Assembly (NCBI GenBank): GCA_003164075.1
Contig: PLRZ01000636.1
Location: 9,411-14,488 of the forward strand
Origin: Bryobacterales bacterium
GTDB taxonomy: Bacteria > Acidobacteriota > Terriglobia > Bryobacterales > Bryobacteraceae
Direction of reading: 5' to 3'
Length of the DNA stretch: 5,078 nucleotides
Both the position numbers and the translations under genes were made by a program. Below the pieces are notes generated by a model. The model saw nothing but the letters and a program-made list of their open reading frames with translations, was not told the DNA's origin and ran no database searches. The number at the start of each line of letters is the position of its first letter. The stretch's first letter is position 1. Below are positions 1-5,078 of the stretch, piece by piece.

Positions 1-882
1 GTGAAGGAGTCCGCATCCTGCACTCTGGAATACGCCTACGACGATTTTTGCGTCTCCCGCATGGCGCGCTCGCTCGGCAAGACGGAGGACGCGCAGGTGC
101 TCGAGAAGCGCGCTCAAAACTATCGCAACGCATACGACCCGGCGGTCGGCTTCATGCGCGGACGCAACAGCGATGGCTCGTGGGCCCAGCCCTTCGATCC
201 GCTGGCGTGGGGTGGCGTGTATACGGAAGGCAACGCCTGGCAATGGTTATGGTCGGTGCAGCACGATGTCGCCGGACTGACGGCCCTTCTAGGAGGTACC
301 GATGCCTTTAGGGCCAGGCTGGATACGCTCTTCAGCATGACGGGCGATTACAAAGTGGGCGGCTATGGAAAGGTGATCCACGAGATGACCGAAGCCAAAT
401 TGGCCGGCACCGGGCAGTACGCGCACATCAACGAACCGGTCCACCACGTGATCTACCTCTACGACTACGCCGGGCAGCCATGGAAGGCGCAGCAGTGGAC
501 CCACACCATCATGGACAAGTTTTATTTGCCGGGTCCGGACGGCTGGCTCGGCGACGAAGATACCGGGCAGATGTCCGCCTGGTATATCTTCAGCGCTCTG
601 GGTTTTTATCCAGTGAATCCGGGGCAACCCGTTTACGCCCTGGGAAGCCCCATGTTCGATCGCGCCGAACTGCACCTGGAGAACGGGAAGACGTTTACGG
701 TTGAGGCCGGCAGAACCGCGCCGGGAGATATCTACGTCCAGGGCGTCTGGCTCAACGGCCAACCGCTCGACAAGTGCTGGATCGAACACCGGCAGATTAT
801 GGCAGGCGGGGTATTGCGATTCCAACTCGGGCCGAAGCCCCATACAAGTTGGGGAACGTCCGGCATCCCGGCAGCGGAATGA
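1..882 (+). CDS. GH92 family alpha-mannosidase, C-terminal part (5' end outside window)
   Basis: This is the catalytic C-terminal part of a glycoside hydrolase family 92 enzyme. These are calcium-dependent, inverting exo-alpha-mannosidases that trim mannose from glycans, usually outside the cytoplasm. The family's conserved blocks appear in order, numbering from the first codon shown: TLEYAYDD near 8-15, the GNAWQWLW block near 77-84, GGYGKVIHEMTEA at 120-132, the HINEPVHH block at 142-149, GDEDTGQMSAWYIFSALGFYPV at 184-205, and GSPMFDRAEL at 215-224. The NEP glutamate (145) lies in the block I recall as holding the acid catalyst. Family members are usually about 700-800 residues, and the frame is open at base 1, so the GTG there is almost certainly internal and roughly the first 400-500 residues lie upstream. 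The C-terminal beta-sandwich runs to a natural stop at 880-882. Family assignment is secure; linkage specificity cannot be read from this part. Confidence 0.93.
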   Translation: MKESASCTLEYAYDDFCVSRMARSLGKTEDAQVLEKRAQNYRNAYDPAVGFMRGRNSDGSWAQPFDPLAWGGVYTEGNAWQWLWSVQHDVAGLTALLGGTDAFRARLDTLFSMTGDYKVGGYGKVIHEMTEAKLAGTGQYAHINEPVHHVIYLYDYAGQPWKAQQWTHTIMDKFYLPGPDGWLGDEDTGQMSAWYIFSALGFYPVNPGQPVYALGSPMFDRAELHLENGKTFTVEAGRTAPGDIYVQGVWLNGQPLDKCWIEHRQIMAGGVLRFQLGPKPHTSWGTSGIPAAE

Positions 883-898
883 GGGCCGCGGACTAACC

Positions 899-1201
899 AT
901 GCGCAAAACCCTTCCGTTCCTGACTCTGGCCGTCTTCCTGGCAGGGACGCTGGTGGTTCACGGAGACCGCGATGCCGGCGACGAGCGGCTCAGTTTTCAA
1001 ACGGCCGGTCCCGGACCCGGGGCAGCTAGCGGGAGTTTACTGGGAAGAAGTAAGTATTCACCACGCGCCGCTTCGTTCGGCCTGAAGATCCTTATTTTGC
1101 GGGGCGACTCGCGACAATCGGCGCCGGAGTTCGGGCTTCTCGATCGGGTTCTCCCATTCCAGACATTCACAATCCGGTTTGGGTTGGGTAGTCTCCGGTA
1201 A
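899..1201 (+). pseudogene. 5' remnant of a secreted-protein gene (signal peptide start, decayed body)
   Basis: An ATG lies 16 bases after the GH92 stop, with GAGGG (881-885) as a rather distant ribosome site overlapping that stop. The 100-codon frame starts like an exported protein: basic MRK, a hydrophobic core of about 17 residues (LPFLTLAVFLAGTLVV), then a charged mature start (GDRDAGDERLSFQTAGP). From about codon 38-45 (around base 1010-1035) the composition changes to an arginine/serine/glycine mixture with no recognisable domain, ending at a stop at 1199-1201. The close spacing suggests it was once the next gene of the GH92 operon, and another secreted hydrolase would fit. I infer that the body was lost by deletion or rearrangement. 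The alternative is a real 100-residue secreted protein of unknown function. I do not recognise a family. Confidence 0.4.
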
Positions 1202-1345
1202 AGAGACATTCGGGAACTTAACGATTTCTGCATTATTAGGGTCCCACAAAAACCCATAGAATCCACGCGCCGAAGGGCTTCGGGGAGTTGTCCGGGGAAT
1301 GCCGTCCGCATCCGCCTGTAGTCGTTCCAGACATCTCGACCACAA
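1058..1345 (-). other. Unassigned minus-strand open frame, possible gene remnant
   Basis: The minus strand stays open from 1456 down to a TGA at 1060-1058, about 132 codons, but has no ATG in frame. The first usable initiator is a TTG at 1345-1343, which gives 95 residues. Part of the translation looks protein-like rather than random: around residues 29-43 it reads FYGFLWDPNNAEIVK, followed by a segment with two close cysteines (CEC) and ECLEWENPIEKPELRRR. I recognise no family. There is no good ribosome site before the TTG. It may be the tail of a gene whose front was lost, or a chance frame in GC-rich DNA. It overlaps the plus-strand stump at 899-1201, so at most one of the two is likely to be expressed as drawn. 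Confidence 0.2.
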
Positions 1346-1439
1346 GCTGTTGGGGCGAGGTGGTAGCGATTGGACTAGTCCGCCCCGCTTCTTATAAGTC
1401 CAAGTAGTTATTTCGATGGATCGTGTAAACGCATAGTTA

Positions 1440-1466
1440 TTGACCAGGTTATCAATTTAGTGATAT
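1440..1466 (+). promoter_or_regulatory. Candidate promoter for the PEP-CTERM gene
   Basis: TTGACC at 1440-1445 is a good -35-like hexamer. The -10 candidate TGATAT at 1461-1466 is poor, with three of six consensus bases and a 15-base spacer. The element sits in the locally AT-richest part of the window, about 65 bases before the chosen start codon. The short dyad ATTGA (1439-1443) and TCAAT (1452-1456), separated by 8 bases, overlaps it and could be an operator, though this may be chance. Confidence 0.28.
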
Positions 1467-1512
1467 CGTTCGTTAGGTCCTGTGGGTAACATGGTCAACA
1501 ATGTGTTTGGCA

Positions 1513-1520
1513 GAGGAAGG
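1513..1520 (+). promoter_or_regulatory. Ribosome binding site that decides the PEP-CTERM gene start
   Basis: GAGGAAGG lies 9 bases before the ATG at 1530 and is a strong Shine-Dalgarno match. The in-frame ATG at 1482 has no comparable site. Starting at 1530 also puts the basic residues and hydrophobic core of the signal peptide at the usual distance from the N-terminus. Confidence 0.65.
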
Positions 1521-1529
1521 ATCAGGAAC

Positions 1530-2276
1530 ATGCAAACGCGATTTGCGCGGCTTACTTTGGCGTCGTGGCGATCCCCGGCAATCGGGATACTCGCCTTCTT
1601 CAGCCTGGTTACTAGCGCTTCGGCTACAGCCATAGGGTCCATTAGCGAGGCGAACTGCGGCGGCGGCGGCGTGACGGTTTCTTCGACCACTATTACATGG
1701 TTGCCTGTCGGCACGGCGGCCGGAACGGGTTGCATTACCACGGGCGCCGGCACCAGCATTACATATTCCGGCGGGACGTTGGGAGCGGGCGTTACGGGCG
1801 ACATCATGGATCTGATGGCTGGTGGTGGCGCGGTGGTGGATGACTTCATGACGTTCCCGGGGACATCCCTGGATTTCAGTTTGACCGGCTTTCTGACATT
1901 CCCGGCGGCCAGCACCAATTGCGCGAGCCTTAGCGCGTCACAGACGTGCGTCGCCTTCAATATCGCCAGCAGCGGCCCATTTGACTCTCCGTTCCTACTG
2001 ACGAATCTCGGCGGCGGCAATACCGGGGTCAGCTTGACGGCGTACGGCACCGTTCTCGACGACGGAGTTCTGAGTAATTGGACTGGTTCGTTTACGACCC
2101 AGTTGAACCTGGACACTGGCACCGTTCAATCCACCATACTGGGGGGCGGAACCATACCCGCCAACACGCAGTCCGGCAGCTTTCTCGTAACTCCGGAACC
2201 GGGCTCGTGGACTATGCTCGGAGCAGGACTGATCGCTTTCTGGATCGTTTCCAAGAGGCGCAAAGCGCGGGCGTGA
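1530..2276 (+). CDS. Secreted PEP-CTERM domain protein, function unknown
   Basis: The 248-residue product is exported and carries a C-terminal sorting signal. An N-terminal signal peptide (basic residues R4, R7, R14, then a hydrophobic stretch at about 17-27) has a plausible cleavage site after SASA (32) or SATA (34). The mature body is rich in Gly, Thr and Ser, predicted beta-rich, with no catalytic motif I recognise. It has four cysteines, C43, C68, C131 and C140, that could form two disulfides. The C-terminus has the PEP-CTERM layout: PEP at 222-224, a hydrophobic span at about 227-240, then the basic tail KRRKAR. Proteins with this tail are handled by an exosortase and are typically found in organisms making exopolysaccharide; none of that machinery is in the window. 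An in-frame ATG at 1482 would add 16 residues but would push the signal peptide inward, so 1530 is preferred. The next gene on the strand is a glycosyltransferase 95 bases on. Confidence 0.85.
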   Translation: MQTRFARLTLASWRSPAIGILAFFSLVTSASATAIGSISEANCGGGGVTVSSTTITWLPVGTAAGTGCITTGAGTSITYSGGTLGAGVTGDIMDLMAGGGAVVDDFMTFPGTSLDFSLTGFLTFPAASTNCASLSASQTCVAFNIASSGPFDSPFLLTNLGGGNTGVSLTAYGTVLDDGVLSNWTGSFTTQLNLDTGTVQSTILGGGTIPANTQSGSFLVTPEPGSWTMLGAGLIAFWIVSKRRKARA

Positions 2277-2287
2277 GCGCACGCTCA
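2274..2287 (+). terminator. Weak hairpin over the PEP-CTERM gene stop codon
   Basis: TGAGC (2274-2278) and GCTCA (2283-2287) form a perfect 5-base-pair stem around a GCAC loop, starting on the stop codon itself. There is no T run afterwards, so intrinsic termination is doubtful. It could equally be a chance palindrome or a 3'-end stabiliser. Confidence 0.18.
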
Positions 2288-2323
2288 AGAGCGGAACCGG
2301 GTCGATGCGGAGAAATTGTCGGC

Positions 2324-2350
2324 TTGGTACTCAGTTTCGGATGGTAAGAT
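2324..2350 (+). promoter_or_regulatory. Weak candidate promoter for the glycosyltransferase gene
   Basis: TAAGAT at 2345-2350 matches four of six -10 positions, and TTGGTA at 2324-2329 matches a -35 loosely with a short 15-base spacer. Transcription would begin close to the start codon at 2372, leaving a very short leader. Read-through from the PEP-CTERM gene is an equally plausible source of transcript. Confidence 0.22.
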
Positions 2351-2351
2351 A

Positions 2352-2369
2352 GGGGGCTGGCAGACCCCC
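2352..2369 (+). promoter_or_regulatory. GGGGG/CCCCC hairpin next to the glycosyltransferase start codon
   Basis: GGGGG at 2352-2356 pairs perfectly with CCCCC at 2365-2369 across an 8-base loop, ending two bases before the ATG at 2372. The only purine-rich ribosome-site candidate (AGGGGG) is inside the left arm, so in RNA the stem could mask it. Structure is seen in the sequence; a regulatory role is inference. Confidence 0.35.
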
Positions 2370-2371
2370 GG

Positions 2372-3577
2372 ATGTCTCGCAAGCGAATCCTTTTCCTGGC
2401 GGAAGGCGCAACCATGGCGCACTTCGTCCGCCCTCTCGCTTTGGCCAACTCCCTCGACACAAACTGCTACGAGATTTATTTCTACGCGCCGCCGCAGTTC
2501 TCTCCGCATCTGCGGAATAAGCCTTTCACCGTTGGCGCGCTGGCAAGCATGCCCGGCGAGCAGTTCCTGGCCAACATCGCCAGGGGCGCGCCGCTGTTTC
2601 CCGCGGATGTCCTCCGGGGTTACGTGAAACAGGACCGCGAATTGTTTGCGAGCATCCGCCCGGACCTGGTGATTGGGGATATGCGGCTGTCCCTTCCCAT
2701 CAGCGCCCGTTTGGACGGCATACCATACGCGGTCATAATGAATGCCTATTGGAGTCCGTATGGCCGCCGCCGCTCGATCCTACCCTCATTGCCACTGACC
2801 TCAGTTGTACCGCCCCGCCTGCTGAGTCCGCTCTATAAGTTGACCGAGCCCCTGGTTTACGCCATCCATCTGGCCGGAATGAATCGCGTGCGAAGGGAAT
2901 TCGGGGTGACCGAGCTTCCGCGCGATATCCGTGCAATGTACACGGACGGAGACTACGTGCTCTATGCGGACATCCCCGAGTTCGTGCCGACAACGAATCT
3001 GCCCAGGACTCATCGCTATGTGGGCATCTGCCAGTGGACGCCCGCCACGGCGAAACCGGAGTGGTGGGACCGAATGCGTGCCGACCGAAGGCCGAAGGTC
3101 TTCGTCAGCCTGGGCAGTTCCGGACCCCTTCGGGTTTTGCCCGGCCTTCTGCGGGTGTTGGACAGAAGGCCCGTGGCGGTAATTCTGTCGACATCCGGGC
3201 GGGAACTGCCGGCGGCGGCGGGCAGCGCATATGTGGCCGGCCTGCTTCCTTTTACGGAGACAGCCAGCGAAGCGAGCGTGGTCGTCTCTCATGGTGGAAG
3301 CGGGGGCCTCTACCCCGCGATTGCGGCGGGAACGCCAGTGCTGGGAATACCCGGCAACGCGGACCAGCACCTCTCGACAGCGGTGCTCGAAGAAAGTGGC
3401 GCGGGTCTGGGGGTACGGGTGGAGGAGGCTTCCGAGCAACGTCTGGAGTCCGCCCTGGAGAAACTCCTGTCCCGGCCGCAGTATCGCGCGGCAGCCCGGA
3501 AGTGGGCCGGAGTGTACGCGCGCTATGACAGTGGGGGATTGTTTCGGAAATTTGTCGCGGACGTACTCAACGGCTGA
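2372..3577 (+). CDS. GT1-like glycosyltransferase (GT-B fold, UDP-glycosyltransferase/MGT type)
   Basis: This 401-residue enzyme most likely transfers a sugar from a nucleotide-sugar donor to a small-molecule or lipid acceptor in the cytoplasm. It has the two-Rossmann-domain GT-B layout. The N-terminal acceptor domain begins with RILFLAEG (5-12), and H17 in the MAHFVRP motif sits where GT1 enzymes keep the catalytic histidine. An IGDM turn (101-104) follows. The C-terminal donor domain opens with VFVSLGSSGPL (243-253) and has the diagnostic nucleotide-sugar block: SHGGSGG at 306-312, GTPVLGIPG at 320-328 and the terminal DQ at 331-332. Length fits the bacterial family (about 380-430). No signal peptide or membrane span is seen. 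The ATG at 2372 is preferred over the internal ATG at 2414 because the latter would remove the first beta strand. Acceptor and donor cannot be told from sequence alone. It stands alone, 95 bases behind a PEP-CTERM gene and convergent with a methyltransferase gene. Confidence 0.88.
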   Translation: MSRKRILFLAEGATMAHFVRPLALANSLDTNCYEIYFYAPPQFSPHLRNKPFTVGALASMPGEQFLANIARGAPLFPADVLRGYVKQDRELFASIRPDLVIGDMRLSLPISARLDGIPYAVIMNAYWSPYGRRRSILPSLPLTSVVPPRLLSPLYKLTEPLVYAIHLAGMNRVRREFGVTELPRDIRAMYTDGDYVLYADIPEFVPTTNLPRTHRYVGICQWTPATAKPEWWDRMRADRRPKVFVSLGSSGPLRVLPGLLRVLDRRPVAVILSTSGRELPAAAGSAYVAGLLPFTETASEASVVVSHGGSGGLYPAIAAGTPVLGIPGNADQHLSTAVLEESGAGLGVRVEEASEQRLESALEKLLSRPQYRAAARKWAGVYARYDSGGLFRKFVADVLNG

Positions 3578-3661
3578 CGGGCTTTGGGCGCATCGCGGCG
3601 CACTACCGCACACCGAGAGCGGACTTGCCACTCGATTGCGCGAGCCACAAAGAGGCGCACT

Positions 3662-3708
3662 AAGGAGTCGCGCAGGATTCCTGATTACTTTCTGTCGCGA
3701 AACTCCTT
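3662..3708. repeat. Imperfect inverted repeat, possible bidirectional terminator stem
   Basis: AAGGAGT (3662-3668) pairs with ACTCCTT (3702-3708), and the stem continues as CGCG (3669-3672) with CGCG (3696-3699) after a two-base bulge. That makes 11 base pairs closing a 23-base loop. The loop itself contains the small palindrome CAGGATTCCTG. There is no adjacent poly-T tract, so a terminator role is only suggested by its place between converging genes. Confidence 0.4.
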
Positions 3709-3781
3709 TCAAGTGGCAAGGACCGCTTGCTTGCGCGCGCGGCTCTGTAACGCTGCGGTTTCTAACGTGTTGCTGCCTGAT

Positions 3782-3853
3782 CGCTCCCTCACGGGGCGCC
3801 CTCTGGGCCGCTCGGAACGAGGCTGCACACCGAGCCGCGACCGTGAGGGAGCG
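3782..3853. repeat. Nested palindromic element, REP-like
   Basis: Outer arms CGCTCCCTCACGG (3782-3794) and CCGTGAGGGAGCG (3841-3853) are perfect 13-base inverted repeats. Inside them GCCGCTCGG (3807-3815) and CCGAGCCGC (3830-3838) pair at eight of nine positions around a 14-base loop. The whole unit is 72 bases and could fold into a long two-stage hairpin. It resembles the dispersed intergenic palindromes (REP/BIME type) found in many large bacterial genomes. Only one copy is visible here, so dispersal is inference. Confidence 0.55.
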
Positions 3854-3883
3854 TTCGCCTCTGTGCGCAAAATACGAGGTGTA

Positions 3884-4747
3884 CTAAGCCCGGAATGTCA
3901 CCAGAATATTGTCATGGCGCGGCCAGAAATAACCTCCAAAAGCCAGTAACACCATCTCCGGCGATCGCAGAACGAGCGAGACGTCGGGCGGTTCTACCGC
4001 GGCGTCCAGGAACCCTCCCGTCCTCGAAATGTAGCGCCACATGAACCGTGAATTCACGGTGGGAATTAGACTGTCGTAAAAAGAACGCCGGTAAATGTGC
4101 ACGGCTTCCATTCCGTGTTCCCGCGCCAGGGCCAGGAGCACCCTCTCCGACAGGATGTGACGGTGGTACGGGACGTGCAAGTTGGGATCGCCGCCCCGCG
4201 CGGTGGACACATGGTCCGCGTTGGGAGTGCCGATGATGAGGAGGCCACCCGGACGAACCAGCCGCCGGAGACGGCGCACAAACTCGCCGGGATTGTCTTC
4301 ATGCTCGATGACGTCGTAACTAACCACGGCGTCATACTGTGCCTGGAGAGTCCCGGGGCCGGCATATGCGGGGACGAAAGGATCGTATCCGAATACACTT
4401 GTATATCCCTTCCGCCGCAGAAAGTTCACATACAATCCCGCGCCGCAACCGTAGTCGAGAACGCGGTCCGCGCGGCCGGCTCCCTGTCGCTCCATCAACT
4501 TCAGACGGTTGCCGTAGCCGATACGTTCGCTGAAGGTAAGCTTCTGCTTCTTTAGTGGGTACTCTTCGTAATACAGGGGAAGGTCGGCATCCTCCAGGCA
4601 ATGCAGGGAGCCGCACCCGGCGCATCGCCAGAGAGTAAATACGTGGTCCCGAAACTGGCGGACATTACACGCGACTTTGCGCACCTCCGCCGCCTCGGTC
4701 CAGGCGCCGGGGCACTTACAGAGATTGCATTGCGTGCACGCGGCCAT
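3884..4747 (-). CDS. Class I SAM-dependent methyltransferase with cysteine-rich N-terminal knuckle
   Basis: The 287-residue product transfers a methyl group from S-adenosylmethionine to an unidentified acceptor. Residues 1-50 hold eight cysteines (C4, C7, C10, C12, C27, C42, C45, C50), including two CxxC pairs and a CAGCGSLHC segment. This resembles the zinc-binding head found before many sugar and natural-product methyltransferases. The SAM fold follows: motif I VLDYGCGAG (96-104), the ribose-binding acidic residue D122 (GYDP), the post-motif YDVIEHED (144-151), and the RPGG turn with strand LLIIGTPN (165-176). A C-terminal region of about 100 residues lacks the extra domain of sugar C-methyltransferases. 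I chose ATG 4747 because it puts the first CxxC at residue 4 as in related proteins and limits overlap with the upstream oxidase to 32 bases. An ATG at 4816 would add an arginine-rich 23-residue leader (101-base overlap), and a GTG at 4768 is also possible. Confidence 0.82.
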   Translation of the reverse strand: MAACTQCNLCKCPGAWTEAAEVRKVACNVRQFRDHVFTLWRCAGCGSLHCLEDADLPLYYEEYPLKKQKLTFSERIGYGNRLKLMERQGAGRADRVLDYGCGAGLYVNFLRRKGYTSVFGYDPFVPAYAGPGTLQAQYDAVVSYDVIEHEDNPGEFVRRLRRLVRPGGLLIIGTPNADHVSTARGGDPNLHVPYHRHILSERVLLALAREHGMEAVHIYRRSFYDSLIPTVNSRFMWRYISRTGGFLDAAVEPPDVSLVLRSPEMVLLAFGGYFWPRHDNILVTFRA

Positions 4748-5078
4748 CGGTCCCGTCCATCGGCTCACCCTGCGCCGGCGCAAAGCGCGGCGCAGCCGCC
4801 TCGTCAGTAGCCACATAGCGGCCGGGCGCCAGAATGCCAGCCGGGTCCAGCATGCGTTTTATATCCTGGAGCAGTTCCGAATAAGTGCCGGGTTGCTCCG
4901 CACCGGCCATCCCGGCCAAGCCTAACCGGTAAGAGTAATATCCGCCGGATGCCAGCCGCCCCATCAAATCGTGATAGCAGTCGAGCGCGCGTTGGTCCTC
5001 GCCGGGCAACTCGCGGTCGAAGGCAATGGAGACCACGCATGCCAGGGAGCGCTCCGTAATCATGGTCAGAGAGATCAT
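4716..5078 (-). CDS. FAD-linked oxidase C-terminus, VAO/p-cresol methylhydroxylase type (5' end outside window)
   Basis: This is the last 120 codons or so of a flavoprotein that would oxidise a phenolic or other small substrate with FAD. Numbering from the first complete codon, a segment resembling the VAO family's cap-domain end (about 9-35) is followed by GGYYSYRLGL (45-54). Its Tyr50-Arg51 pair aligns by eye with the active-site Tyr-Arg of vanillyl-alcohol oxidase and p-cresol methylhydroxylase. The signature LDPAGILAPGRY (77-88) closes the fold as in that family. Enzymes of this family are about 500-560 residues, so the FAD-binding half lies to the right of the window. The ATG at the very edge is taken as internal. 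After GRY there is an unusually long polar tail of about 32 residues, and this tail is what overlaps the methyltransferase gene in another frame. Shared strand and overlap argue for one transcript. The exact substrate is unknown. Confidence 0.8.
   Translation of the reverse strand: MISLTMITERSLACVVSIAFDRELPGEDQRALDCYHDLMGRLASGGYYSYRLGLAGMAGAEQPGTYSELLQDIKRMLDPAGILAPGRYVATDEAAAPRFAPAQGEPMDGTDGRVHAMQSL
4771..4782. repeat. 12-base perfect palindrome in the oxidase/methyltransferase overlap
   Basis: TGCGCCGGCGCA is self-complementary. On the minus strand it is preceded by a second TGCGCCG copy (4788-4794). It lies about 24 bases before the preferred methyltransferase start, so as RNA it could affect translational coupling. 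In DNA of this GC content and within arginine-coding repeats it may be only compositional. Confidence 0.3.

Larger units (their letters stand above)
883..1529. other. Gene-poor stretch with remnant sequence and an AT-richer promoter patch
   Basis: No intact recognisable gene occupies these 647 bases between the GH92 stop and the start chosen for the PEP-CTERM gene. The first third holds the signal-peptide stump that starts at 899. The middle holds a minus-strand frame free of stops from 1456 down to 1061. The final portion, about 1385-1480, is visibly richer in A and T than the flanking genes and is the likely promoter zone. I saw no transposase, terminal inverted repeats or target duplication, so the cause of the gene loss is not visible. 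Confidence 0.6.
3578..3883. other. Structured gap between convergent genes
   Basis: These 306 bases separate the stops of the glycosyltransferase (+) and methyltransferase (-) genes. No gene is supported. The space contains two sizeable dyads (3662-3708 and 3782-3853) and a 10-base direct repeat, GCACACCGAG, at 3608-3617 and 3825-3834. An octamer CGCGGCTC at 3738-3745 is also inverted at 3832-3839. There is no long T run for a classical intrinsic terminator on either strand, but the dyads could still stop or protect transcripts from both sides. Confidence 0.6.

Noticed and set aside
289..906. 205-codon minus-strand open frame across the GH92 gene
   Set aside because: It is antisense to the strongly conserved GH92 blocks and has no recognisable domain; GC-rich DNA commonly leaves such frames open.
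883..1529. Insertion sequence in the gene-poor stretch
   Set aside because: No transposase motif, terminal inverted repeats or target-site duplication could be found by eye.
1457..2122. 221-codon minus-strand open frame across the PEP-CTERM gene
   Set aside because: Proline/valine-rich translation is the complement of the Gly/Thr-rich coding strand. The plus strand has a signal peptide, ribosome site and sorting signal.
2801..3712. 303-codon minus-strand open frame opposite the glycosyltransferase
   Set aside because: Arginine/serine/proline-rich shadow of a clear GT1 gene, with no domain or ribosome site.
3578..3883. Possible CRISPR array or integron attachment site in the repeat-bearing gap
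   Set aside because: Repeats are inverted and irregular, with no regular spacing, and there is no cas, integrase or cassette gene nearby.
3584..3949. Plus-strand open frame through the intergenic gap after the glycosyltransferase
   Set aside because: It reads through the palindromic element and into the antisense of the methyltransferase gene, with no start signal and no protein-like pattern.
4097..4555. 152-codon plus-strand open frame opposite the methyltransferase
   Set aside because: The minus strand encodes the SAM-binding motifs over the same bases, so this frame is a shadow.

Overview
The window reads as a piece of a GC-rich bacterial chromosome. An Acidobacteriota member, possibly Solibacter/Bryobacter-like, is my best guess. 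That rests on the combination of a GH92 mannosidase, a PEP-CTERM-anchored secreted protein, a GC-rich VAO-type flavin oxidase and structured intergenic repeats. It is an inference from gene content, since there is no marker gene here. The window contains no tRNA, rRNA, CRISPR array, transposase or phage gene that I can recognise.

Layout. (1) Positions 1-882, + strand: the C-terminal part of a GH92 family alpha-mannosidase that begins upstream of the window. (2) 883-1529: a long stretch with no intact gene. It opens 16 bases after the GH92 stop with a convincing signal-peptide start (ATG at 899) that dissolves into unrecognisable sequence after about 37-40 codons, probably the 5' stump of a second secreted protein. 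It also holds an uninterrupted minus-strand reading frame with some protein-like character, and ends in an AT-richer patch that probably carries the promoter of the next gene. (3) 1530-2276, + strand: a secreted, low-complexity protein with an N-terminal signal peptide and a C-terminal PEP-CTERM sorting signal. (4) 2372-3577, + strand: a complete GT1-like (GT-B fold) glycosyltransferase. (5) 3578-3883: a 306-base gap between convergent genes, with two long dyad symmetries, one of them a nested REP-like palindrome. (6) 3884-4747, - strand: a class I SAM-dependent methyltransferase with a cysteine-rich N-terminal knuckle. (7) 4716-5078, - strand: the C-terminus of a vanillyl-alcohol-oxidase/p-cresol-methylhydroxylase-type FAD oxidase that runs off the right edge. 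Its 3' end overlaps the methyltransferase start, so the two probably form an operon transcribed right to left.

How the genes might work together. The left part concerns glycan handling and secretion (mannosidase, secreted stump, sorted surface protein, glycosyltransferase). The right part is a small-molecule oxidase/methyltransferase pair. No exosortase, polysaccharide cluster or regulator lies in the window, so any pathway assignment would be speculation. I found no convincing new multi-gene system. The items most worth a second look are the gene remnant and reverse-strand frame at 899-1456, the structured intergenic element at 3782-3853, and the eight-cysteine N-terminus of the methyltransferase.
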